Origin: Faucicola sp041855445
Lineage (GTDB): Bacteria; Pseudomonadota; Gammaproteobacteria; Pseudomonadales; Moraxellaceae
NCBI GenBank assembly: GCA_041855445.1
Contig: JBHAEG010000069.1
Coordinates: 1-13,089, forward strand
Direction: 5' to 3'
DNA length: 13,089 nucleotides
The position numbers and the translations under genes are program-made. Position 1 is the stretch's first letter. Each line of letters opens with the position of its first letter. This document shows, one piece after another, positions 1 to 6,086 of the stretch. The notes beneath the pieces were generated by a model, which saw nothing but the letters and a program-made list of their open reading frames with translations, did no database searches and was not told where the DNA came from.

Positions 1-1595
1 AAAGCATGTCCAGCCCACCAAAAACCTTGCCACATATTTGGGAATTTATCTTGAAAGACAGTAGTTCGTTCAATAATTAGTTGACGGTTTTGTTGATGCT
101 GAGCGATATTGACTAATCCTTCAAAGCCTTGATGTATGTTAGGAAATTTATCAATCAGTAATTGAAACTGTTGCTCGGCTTGTTCATATTGATATAAATC
201 TTTAAAAGCCTGTCCAGCCCACCAAAAACCTTGCCACATATTTGGGAATTTATCTTGAAAAACTTTGGCTCGTTCAATGACCAGTTGGCGGTCTTGTTGA
301 TGTTGAGCAATATTTACCAAACCTTCATAGCCACGATGCTCATTGGGTAGTTTTTCAATTAAAGTTTGAAATTGTTGTTCAGCTTTATCATATTGTCGTA
401 AGTCTTTGAAAGCATGTCCAATCCACCAATAAGAATGCCAAAGATTGGGGAATTTATCTTGAAAGACTTTAGCCCGTTCGATAACTAGCTGACGGTTTTG
501 TTGATGTTGTGCAATATTGACTAAGCCTTCGTATCCACGATGGTCATTGGGTAGTTTTTCAATCAACAATTTAAACTGTTGTTCCGCCTGTTCATATTGA
601 TACAAATCTTTATAGGCATGTCCAATCCACCAATAAGAATGCCAAAGATTGGGGAATTTATCTTGAAAGACTTTAGCCCGTTCGATAACTAGCTGACGGT
701 TTTGTTGATGTTGAGCGACATTGACTAAGCCTTCGTATCCACGATGGTCATTGGGTAGTTTTTGGATTGAGGTTTTAAACTGTTGTTCAGCTTCATCATA
801 TTGGCGTAAGTCTTTGAAAGCATGTCCAAGCCACCAATAAGAATGCCAAAGATTGGGAAATTTTTCTTGAAAGACAGTAGCTCGTTCAATGATGAGTTGT
901 CGGTTTTGTTGATGTTGAGCGATATGTACTAAGCCTTCGTATCCACGATGGTCATTGGGTAGTTTTTGGATTGCGGTTTGAAACTGTTGTTCGGCTTTAT
1001 CATATTGGCGTAAGTCTTTAAAGGCATGTCCAAGCCACCAATAAGAAAGCCATAAATTTGGAAATTTATCTTGAAAGACTGTGGCTCGTTCAATGATTAG
1101 CTGGCGGTTTTGTTGATGTTGTGCAACGTTCACTAAGCCTTCGTATCCACGATGGTCATTGGGTAGTTTTTGGATTAAAGTTTTAAACTGTTGTTCGGCT
1201 TTATCATATTGGCGTAAGTCTTTAAAAGTCTGTCCAAGCCAGCAATAAGAATGCCACAAATTTGGAAATTTATCTTGAAAGACTGTGGCTCGTTCAATGA
1301 TTAGTTGACGGTTTTGTTGGTGTTGAGCGATATTGACTAATCCTTCATAGCCTTGGTGCTTAGCTGGATATTGTTGAATGAGTTGTTGAAAACTATCTGT
1401 TGCTTGATGGTAATTTTTTAAGCTTTTGTAACAATGTCCCAACCACCAATAAAAATTTATAGTTTGTGCTTCAGTAAATCCTGATAAATCTGTCTTTAAT
1501 TGCTCTGCTAATTGAATATACTTTTGCCATTGTTGCTCTTTGAATAATTTTTCTAATGTGGAATAATGTTGTTGTACTGGATTAACGTCATTCAT
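1..1595 (-). CDS. Tandem TPR-repeat protein, C-terminal end outside the window
   Basis: The frame is open from the ATG at 1595 to the window edge, giving 531 visible residues with no stop. A GAAGG ribosome-binding site lies 8 nt before the ATG. About 45 divergent N-terminal residues precede one degenerate TPR, then about seven nearly identical 68-residue units follow. Each unit is two 34-residue TPRs. The first half has the form W-x-S-Y-W-W-L-G-H-A-F-K-D-L-x-Q-Y-x-x-A and fits TPR positions 7, 8, 10, 11, 17, 20, 24 and 32. The second half has G-Y-E-G-L-V-N-I-A-Q-H-Q-Q-N-R-Q-L-x-I-E-R-A. The most C-terminal units switch to N-M-W-Q-G-F-W-W-A-G. No signal peptide or membrane segment is visible. 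TPR arrays form superhelical protein-binding scaffolds. The partner is unknown, and the unseen C-terminus could carry an enzymatic domain. The array is certain; the function is not. Confidence 0.9.
   Translation of the reverse strand, partial: MNDVNPVQQHYSTLEKLFKEQQWQKYIQLAEQLKTDLSGFTEAQTINFYWWLGHCYKSLKNYHQATDSFQQLIQQYPAKHQGYEGLVNIAQHQQNRQLIIERATVFQDKFPNLWHSYCWLGQTFKDLRQYDKAEQQFKTLIQKLPNDHRGYEGLVNVAQHQQNRQLIIERATVFQDKFPNLWLSYWWLGHAFKDLRQYDKAEQQFQTAIQKLPNDHRGYEGLVHIAQHQQNRQLIIERATVFQEKFPNLWHSYWWLGHAFKDLRQYDEAEQQFKTSIQKLPNDHRGYEGLVNVAQHQQNRQLVIERAKVFQDKFPNLWHSYWWIGHAYKDLYQYEQAEQQFKLLIEKLPNDHRGYEGLVNIAQHQQNRQLVIERAKVFQDKFPNLWHSYWWIGHAFKDLRQYDKAEQQFQTLIEKLPNEHRGYEGLVNIAQHQQDRQLVIERAKVFQDKFPNMWQGFWWAGQAFKDLYQYEQAEQQFQLLIDKFPNIHQGFEGLVNIAQHQQNRQLIIERTTVFQDKFPNMWQGFWWAGHA
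7..1434 (-). repeat. 204-bp tandem repeat array, seven in-register units
   Basis: The anchor TGTCC recurs at 7, 211, 415, 619, 823, 1027 and 1231, and in a degenerate copy at 1435. The spacing is exactly 204 bp every time, with no indel. Bases 412-509 and 616-713 are identical over 98 nt, and the two leftmost units share about 50 identical nt from 7 and from 211. Near-identity at the DNA level, including silent positions, indicates recent duplication or gene conversion rather than only protein-level constraint. The unit is 68 codons, so gain or loss of whole units keeps the frame. Confidence 0.95.
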
Positions 1596-1622
1596 TTTTT
1601 TACCTTCAATTACTCAAAAAGT

Positions 1623-1700
1623 TTCATTTTTTAAACTTTGATAAAATTTTAGGTAATACACAACGTAACACTATTAGCCAATAAAAGTTCAAAAAATGAA
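1623..1700 (-). repeat. Inverted repeat in the leader of the TPR gene
   Basis: The arms 1623-1639 and 1684-1700 are complementary at 16 of 17 positions around a 44-nt centre. Two further pairs (1641-1642 with 1681-1682) extend them. On the minus-strand RNA, the transcript sense of the TPR gene, the single mismatch becomes a G-U wobble; on the other strand it is an A-C mismatch. The right-hand arm ends 28 nt upstream of the ATG at 1595. It could be a leader hairpin or a regulator site. The only good -10 match upstream is TATAAT at 1793-1798 (minus), and it has no convincing -35, so the promoter is unresolved. Confidence 0.5.
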
Positions 1701-1800
1701 GTTGTGGACAGATTGATTGAGAGTTTTAACATTACTAAATATTCTATTGATTTAAAATTAGTAAAATTAATTTGCTTTGTTTGCCGTGAGTTATTATAGC

Positions 1801-1838
1801 GAAAAAGTTAAAGAAAACCTATAGAAATCTATAGGTTT
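1801..1838 (-). terminator. Rho-independent terminator downstream of cbpA
   Basis: A perfect 10-bp stem (1815-1824 with 1829-1838) surrounds a 4-nt loop. Read on the minus strand, it is followed by TTTTCTTTAACTTTTT. It lies 27 nt beyond the cbpA stop. The stem is AT-rich with three G-C pairs, so it is of moderate strength. Confidence 0.6.
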
Positions 1839-1865
1839 CATAAAATTAATCATTTTTGAAATAAT

Positions 1866-2855
1866 TTATCGATTTAGACTGAATTCTGGAAATAAGTATT
1901 TTAATTGTTCAAATGCTTGGCGTTGTGCTTCTGTTTCTACTTTAGGTAACACAATGTTTAAATTGATAAATAAATCGCCTGCCTGCTTTGCTGGAATACC
2001 TTTTTCTTTTAAACGTAATTTTGTACCAGTACGGCTATTTTTAGGAATATTAATTGACATTTTGCCAGCAGGTGTTTTGATAGTAATGTTTGCTCCTAAC
2101 GTTGCTTCCCATGGGCTAATATCCACCGTTTGAAAAACGTCTTTACCTTCAACATGAATATTATTTGTATGGGAAAATTTGATTTTTAAATATAAATCGC
2201 CTGCCTCACCACCATACAAGCTAGGCTGTCCCTGTCCTGCAAGGCGAATTTGTTGCCCTTCTGCGATACCTTTAGGGATTTTTACTTCTATGGTTTTTTG
2301 ACGATAACTAGTACCTGTGACAGTGTGTATAGGTACACTAATAGTAAACTGTCGAGTTTCACCTGTATAGCTAGCGGTTAAATCAATTGATAATTCAGCG
2401 TGTTGGTCTTCTCCTTTAGTTGATTGGGATTTTTTACCATGACTTGTACCAGAAAATCCACCACCAAATGTTGATAGAATATCTTCAAAATTAAACTCGC
2501 CTGTTTGTCTTTGTTGTCGCTGTCCAAAACCTGCTCCACCACTAAAATGACGCAAAATTTCTTCCAACTCTTCTTGGCTCATATTTGGAGCTTGCCCAGA
2601 AAAACCATGAAAACCACCAGTGCCAGCCTGTCCCATGAAGGGATTTTCTAGCATCATATCATATTGAGCCCGTTTGTTTTTATCTTTTAATGTTTCATAG
2701 GCATTGTTAATTTCGCCCATTTTCTCATCAGCTTTTGGGTCATCACTGACATCAGGGTGATATTGCCTCACCAATTTTCGATATGCTTTTTTAATATCGT
2801 TTTCACTGGCAGTTTTGCTTACACCCAAAATGTCATAATAATTTTTTTTGCTCAT
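1866..2855 (-). CDS. cbpA: CbpA-type J-domain co-chaperone (class B DnaJ)
   Basis: A 329-residue Hsp40 expected to stimulate the ATPase of DnaK in the cytoplasm; E. coli CbpA also binds curved DNA. The J domain spans about residues 5-70, with the HPD motif at 33-35 and helix II rich in Lys/Arg. A Gly/Phe-rich linker follows (about 83-150), then two beta-rich client-binding domains. There is no CxxCxGxG zinc region, which separates it from true DnaJ. The chosen start is the ATG at 2855, preceded by AAGGG at 8-nt spacing. The longer frame to 2903 would add a hydrophobic leader atypical of the family. A run of eight A's covers codons 3-5. It is downstream of yajQ on the same strand but seems to have its own promoter, and a terminator hairpin follows. 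A DnaJ-paralogue name other than CbpA is possible. Confidence 0.9.
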   Translation of the reverse strand: MSKKNYYDILGVSKTASENDIKKAYRKLVRQYHPDVSDDPKADEKMGEINNAYETLKDKNKRAQYDMMLENPFMGQAGTGGFHGFSGQAPNMSQEELEEILRHFSGGAGFGQRQQRQTGEFNFEDILSTFGGGFSGTSHGKKSQSTKGEDQHAELSIDLTASYTGETRQFTISVPIHTVTGTSYRQKTIEVKIPKGIAEGQQIRLAGQGQPSLYGGEAGDLYLKIKFSHTNNIHVEGKDVFQTVDISPWEATLGANITIKTPAGKMSINIPKNSRTGTKLRLKEKGIPAKQAGDLFINLNIVLPKVETEAQRQAFEQLKYLFPEFSLNR

Positions 2856-2904
2856 ATTTATTGCCCTTATTCCTAAATTTTTAGCAATAATAATTATTGC
2901 CATA

Positions 2905-2934
2905 ATTATTGAATAATATGGTGTTAATTGGCAA
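2905..2934 (-). promoter_or_regulatory. Candidate sigma-70 promoter of cbpA
   Basis: Minus strand -35 TTGCCA (2929-2934) and -10 AATAAT (2905-2910), each 5/6 to consensus, with 18-nt spacing. The predicted start near 2898 gives a leader of about 43 nt. A 7-bp hairpin (2884-2890 with 2894-2900) falls in that leader. No heat-shock sigma-32 motif was recognised. Confidence 0.5.
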
Positions 2935-2988
2935 TTTTTTCAAAATATTTGCAATAAATTTATATAATCTTTGTCACACTTTGAAAGT

Positions 2989-3477
2989 TTAATCTTTAAA
3001 ATTATTAAATTGTAATGGTAAACCAAACGATTTACTTTTTAAAAAAGCCATCGTTTCTTGTAAATTATCTCGTTTTTTGTCTGTAACTCGGATTTTATCG
3101 CCTTGAATACTGGCAGAAACTTTTAATCCAGACTCTTTGATAGCTTTGGCGACTTTTTTAGCTGTATCGCTGTCAAGCCCATCTTTTAGATTGATTTCTT
3201 GTTTTACCTGTTTGCCTGAACCAATAATTTTTTGTGGGTCTAATGACTGTAAATCAACACCTCTTTTGATAAAATGTTTTTCTAACATGGCATAGACATT
3301 TTCAATTTGCAATTCATTATCAGCATAAATAGTAATATTTTTTGCCTTTTCATTGAAATCGACCACAATGTCACTACCTTTAAAGTCAAAACGGGTAGCA
3401 ATTTCTTTTTGGGTATTTTGCACAGCATGTTTTACTTCAAACAATGCAAGTTCTGACACAACGTCAAATGATGGCAT
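2989..3477 (-). CDS. yajQ: YajQ family cyclic di-GMP/nucleotide-binding protein
   Basis: A 162-residue protein, almost the same length as E. coli YajQ. It begins with the family hallmark MPSFDVVSEL, then has FDFKGSD near residue 31, QKIIGSGKQVKQE near 82, and a C-terminal stretch rich in Lys/Asp ending KDNLQ-like before the last helix. The family is a tandem ferredoxin-like fold; some members bind cyclic di-GMP and act as effectors with transcription factors, and others are reported to bind nucleic acids. Which applies here cannot be read from the sequence. The ATG at 3477 has AAGGA 7 nt upstream. It lies 64 bp after yheS on the same strand with no terminator between them, so co-transcription is plausible. 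Confidence 0.93.
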   Translation of the reverse strand: MPSFDVVSELALFEVKHAVQNTQKEIATRFDFKGSDIVVDFNEKAKNITIYADNELQIENVYAMLEKHFIKRGVDLQSLDPQKIIGSGKQVKQEINLKDGLDSDTAKKVAKAIKESGLKVSASIQGDKIRVTDKKRDNLQETMAFLKSKSFGLPLQFNNFKD

Positions 3478-3541
3478 AATTATTCCTTAGTTGTTAGGTT
3501 GAGATTGATAACAATATGATAATCATAACAAATTTTTAAGA

Positions 3542-5470
3542 CTAAAAGCTATTTTCCATCTCCTCAAGTTCTAGCATTGTTGTCATTAACTCCTCTTCAA
3601 GCGTTTCAATTTGTTGTTTTAATTGAGTTTGTTGCTCTAATAATGCTAATAATTCATTTTTTCGGCTATCTTCATATAAATCAGTATCTGACAATTTTTC
3701 TTCAATTTTATTTAATTGATTAGTTGATTTTTCTAAATTATTTTCTTGTTCAGCAAGTTTTTTGCGTAATGGGGCAGTGAGTTTTCGCTGTTCTGCGGAT
3801 TTTTTACGTTGTTCTTCTTTGGATAAAGTTTGTGATGTTTCACGTGAAACATGGGTTTCATTGGCTTGTTTTTTATCATTTGTTAGTTGTTTTTGTTGTT
3901 GTTTTCGGGTTTCATTTAGCCATTGACTGTAATAAGTGATGTCATTATCAAAAATTTCACAACGTCCATCATGTACTAAATATAATTCATCGCACACTTG
4001 AGCGATTAATTCTCGGTCGTGTGATACTAAAATTACCGCACCTGTAAAATTTTGTAGAGCAAAACTTAATGCTTGACGCATTTCTAAATCTAAATGATTG
4101 GTTGGTTCATCTAAAACTAATACATTAGGACGTTGCCAAACAATGAGTGCTAAAGTTAATCTTGCTCGTTCACCACCAGAAAAAAGTTTACTAGCTGTAT
4201 CAATGCGGTCACCTCGAAAGTCAAAACTGCCCAAAAACGCCCGTAAATCTGCATCACTGGTATTCCCTGCCAGCCGTTGCAACATTAACATAGGCGTAGC
4301 TTCAGGGTCTAGGCTGTCCATTTGATGTTGATTAAAATAACCAAGAACCAAACTATCTGCTACTTTGCGTACACCTGTTAGCAAAGGTAGTTCACCAACT
4401 AAACTTTTGATTAATGTTGATTTTCCTGCACCATTCATGCCTAATAAACCAATTCGACTATCAGGGGTGATTTGTAGATGAATGTTGTTAATTAGTGCGA
4501 TACCTTGATAGCCTACGCTAGCATCATCGAGAACAATTAAAGGTGAAGTCAATTGTTTTGGTGGATAAAATTTAAAATTAAATGGATTATCTGCCATCAC
4601 TGGAGCAAGAAACGTCATGCGTTCAAGCTGTTTAATTCGGCTTTGGGCTTGTTTGGCTTTACTGGCTTTAGCTTTGAAACGGCGAATAAAATCTTCCATA
4701 TGAGCTTTAGTCGCTTGTTGTTTTTCATACGCTTGTTGCTGTTGAGCAAGGCGTTCACTACGAGTGCGAACAAATTGGCTATAATTGCCTGAATATAATG
4801 TCATTTTTCCTTGTTCAATGTGTAAAATATGCCCAACAACAGCATCTAAAAATGTTTGGTCGTGTGAAATCATCATCAGCGTACCATCATACGCTTTTAG
4901 CCAATCCTCTAGCCACAAAATTGCATCTAAATCTAAATGGTTCGTTGGCTCATCAAGCAACAGTAAATCGGCTCGGCTCATCAAAGTTTTTGCTAAATTT
5001 AGTCGCATTCGCCAACCGCCTGAAAAACTTGACACAGGACGTTGCATTTGTTCGCTATTAAAGCCTAAACCTGCCATAATTTGCCCAGCTTTAGCAGGTA
5101 TACTATAGCCATGAATATCGTCAAATTTGGCGTGAATGTGTGCTAATTCATCTTCACTAAAATTTTGATGATTTTGGATTTTTTGGTTTAATTCATACCA
5201 GACGCTATCACCACTTAATACAAAATCAATCGCCAGTTGCTCGCTACTTGCCACCTCTTGAGCCATATGTCCAATATGCCAACTATTTGGAATAAATAAT
5301 TCGCCTGTGTCTAGCCCAAGTTGTTTTTGTAACATGGCAAAAAAACTGGATTTTCCTGTACCGTTTTTACCCGTTAAACCAATTTTCCAGCTTGGGTGAA
5401 TTTGTAAACTAACGTCAGAAAATAATATTCGACCATCTCGGCGAATACTGGCATTTTTTAATTCAATCAT
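3542..5470 (-). CDS. yheS: ABC-F family ATPase, YheS type
   Basis: A soluble 642-residue protein with two ABC domains and no membrane segments. This is typical of ABC-F translation factors that act at the ribosomal E site; E. coli YheS is about 637 residues. Domain 1 has Walker A GKNGTGKSS (34-42), signature FSGGW (149-153) and Walker B LLLLDEPTNHLD (169-180). A charged linker (KASKAKQAQSRIKQLERM) corresponds to the P-site tRNA-interaction motif. Domain 2 has GMNGAGKST, FSGGERARL and VLVLDEPTNHLD. A Lys/Gln-rich linker and a C-terminal coiled coil end the protein. The start is the ATG at 5470 (MIELKNASIRRDG), which aligns with YheS. Extending to 5635 would run across the divergent promoters and into erpA. 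The ribosome-binding site is weak. The variable linker at residues 540-545 contains a parS site. Confidence 0.95.
   Translation of the reverse strand: MIELKNASIRRDGRILFSDVSLQIHPSWKIGLTGKNGTGKSSFFAMLQKQLGLDTGELFIPNSWHIGHMAQEVASSEQLAIDFVLSGDSVWYELNQKIQNHQNFSEDELAHIHAKFDDIHGYSIPAKAGQIMAGLGFNSEQMQRPVSSFSGGWRMRLNLAKTLMSRADLLLLDEPTNHLDLDAILWLEDWLKAYDGTLMMISHDQTFLDAVVGHILHIEQGKMTLYSGNYSQFVRTRSERLAQQQQAYEKQQATKAHMEDFIRRFKAKASKAKQAQSRIKQLERMTFLAPVMADNPFNFKFYPPKQLTSPLIVLDDASVGYQGIALINNIHLQITPDSRIGLLGMNGAGKSTLIKSLVGELPLLTGVRKVADSLVLGYFNQHQMDSLDPEATPMLMLQRLAGNTSDADLRAFLGSFDFRGDRIDTASKLFSGGERARLTLALIVWQRPNVLVLDEPTNHLDLEMRQALSFALQNFTGAVILVSHDRELIAQVCDELYLVHDGRCEIFDNDITYYSQWLNETRKQQQKQLTNDKKQANETHVSRETSQTLSKEEQRKKSAEQRKLTAPLRKKLAEQENNLEKSTNQLNKIEEKLSDTDLYEDSRKNELLALLEQQTQLKQQIETLEEELMTTMLELEEMENSF
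3836..3851. other. parS centromere-like site (ParB binding)
   Basis: The 16-bp palindrome TGTTTCACGTGAAACA matches the conserved bacterial chromosomal parS consensus TGTTnCACGTGAAACA at every defined position. It lies inside yheS at codons 540-545 (H-V-S-R-E-T), in the poorly conserved linker between the second ABC domain and the coiled coil. A chance exact match in 13 kb is very unlikely. In known systems ParB loads here as a CTP-dependent clamp and spreads along the DNA, and such sites usually cluster near oriC. Binding itself is inferred. No second copy was seen in the window. Confidence 0.88.
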
Positions 5471-5507
5471 AATTAAAACACTTACAGTTAATGAAACGGA
5501 AAAACTC

Positions 5508-5536
5508 TTGATAGTATAAAATAACCACCCCATAAT
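5508..5536 (+). promoter_or_regulatory. Sigma-70 promoter of erpA
   Basis: -35 TTGATA (5508-5513) and -10 CATAAT (5531-5536), each 5/6 to consensus, with the ideal 17-nt spacer. The predicted start is near 5543, leaving a leader of about 20 nt. No IscR site could be fitted to the known E. coli motifs by eye. Confidence 0.7.
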
Positions 5537-5541
5537 GTAGA
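5513..5541 (-). promoter_or_regulatory. Candidate promoter of yheS, overlapping the erpA promoter
   Basis: Minus strand -10 TATACT (5513-5518, 5/6) and -35 TCTACA (5536-5541, 4/6) with 17-nt spacing. The predicted start is near 5506, about 36 nt before the yheS ATG. It covers nearly the same bases as the erpA promoter on the opposite strand. Confidence 0.45.
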
Positions 5542-5564
5542 AAAGATTTTTTAAGGAAATAATG

Positions 5565-5897
5565 ATGAATGATGCGATGATTTTGACTGACAAAGCCGCT
5601 GACAAAATCCGTGACCTACGCCAAAAAGAAGGCAATCCTGAATTGATGTTACGGGTATATGTAACGGGTGGTGGCTGTTCTGGCTTTTCTTATGGCTTTA
5701 ATTTTGCTGAAAGCCTTGATGATGACGATGCCAGTTTTAATAATGGCGATGTGACGTTAGTCGTTGATGCGTTAAGTTATCAATATTTGCATGGCTCAAC
5801 GATTGATTATATTGAAGGTTTGGAAGGTTCTCGTTTTACTGTGACAAATCCCAATGCAACAACAACCTGTGGTTGTGGTTCATCATTTTCTATCTAA
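5565..5897 (+). CDS. erpA: ErpA, A-type iron-sulfur cluster carrier/insertion protein
   Basis: A 110-residue A-type carrier that delivers Fe-S clusters to apo-proteins; in E. coli it is essential for isoprenoid synthesis through IspG/IspH. The three cluster-ligand cysteines are present: one in the TGGGCSGF motif (residue 38) and two in the C-terminal CGC (102 and 104). The stretches LEGSRFTVTNPNATTTCGCG and SSFSI are diagnostic for ErpA rather than IscA. Two ATGs are in tandem (5562 and 5565). AAGGA at 5553-5557 sits 7 nt from the second and only 4 nt from the first, so 5565 is preferred; 5562 would add one Met. It is transcribed divergently from yheS and followed by a terminator, so it is probably monocistronic. 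Confidence 0.95.
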   Translation: MNDAMILTDKAADKIRDLRQKEGNPELMLRVYVTGGGCSGFSYGFNFAESLDDDDASFNNGDVTLVVDALSYQYLHGSTIDYIEGLEGSRFTVTNPNATTTCGCGSSFSI

Positions 5898-5989
5898 TCG
5901 TATCTAAAAAAATATTTTGCTTATCTATTTAACAGGTTTTACAATTTAATACGTTTTATGAAAATTTGCTGTAAAAATTAACAAATATC

Positions 5990-6022
5990 GCTTGTTGATG
6001 TTGATTAACAAGCATTTTTGTT
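5990..6022 (+). terminator. Rho-independent terminator of erpA
   Basis: A 10-bp stem (5990-5999 with 6004-6013) with one G-U pair and a 4-nt GTTG loop, followed directly by ATTTTTGTT. It lies 93 nt after the erpA stop and 64 nt before the valS start, so valS needs its own promoter. I could not identify one confidently between 6023 and 6075. Confidence 0.8.
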
Positions 6023-6086
6023 AAAAGGTATCAGGCAAATTTGTTTTCATAACACCATTTTTTATTTAAATTTTAAGAGATTATCA

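Noticed and set aside
1..1440. CRISPR or satellite-type non-coding repeat
   Set aside because: The unit is 204 bp without spacers, stays open in one frame and encodes TPR motifs, so it is a coding repeat.
2842..2849. Run of eight T's at the start of cbpA as a phase-variation tract
   Set aside because: It is short and explained by Lys-Lys-Asn codons in a conserved position. Such tracts are common by chance in AT-rich genomes.
2856..2903. Longer cbpA with a hydrophobic MAIIII leader
   Set aside because: The J domain starts directly after the ATG at 2855, which has AAGGG at 8 nt. The extension covers the predicted leader and part of the promoter.
4098..5108. Several plus-strand open frames across yheS
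   Set aside because: They are antisense shadows of strongly conserved ABC-F coding sequence, with no recognisable domains or start signals.
5471..5635. N-terminal extension of yheS to 5635
   Set aside because: It would run through the divergent promoter region and into the erpA coding sequence. MIELKNASIRRDG at 5470 matches the YheS family start.
6018..6086. Upstream valS start at 6018
   Set aside because: It overlaps the erpA terminator tail, has no suitable ribosome-binding site and adds residues absent from ValS proteins.
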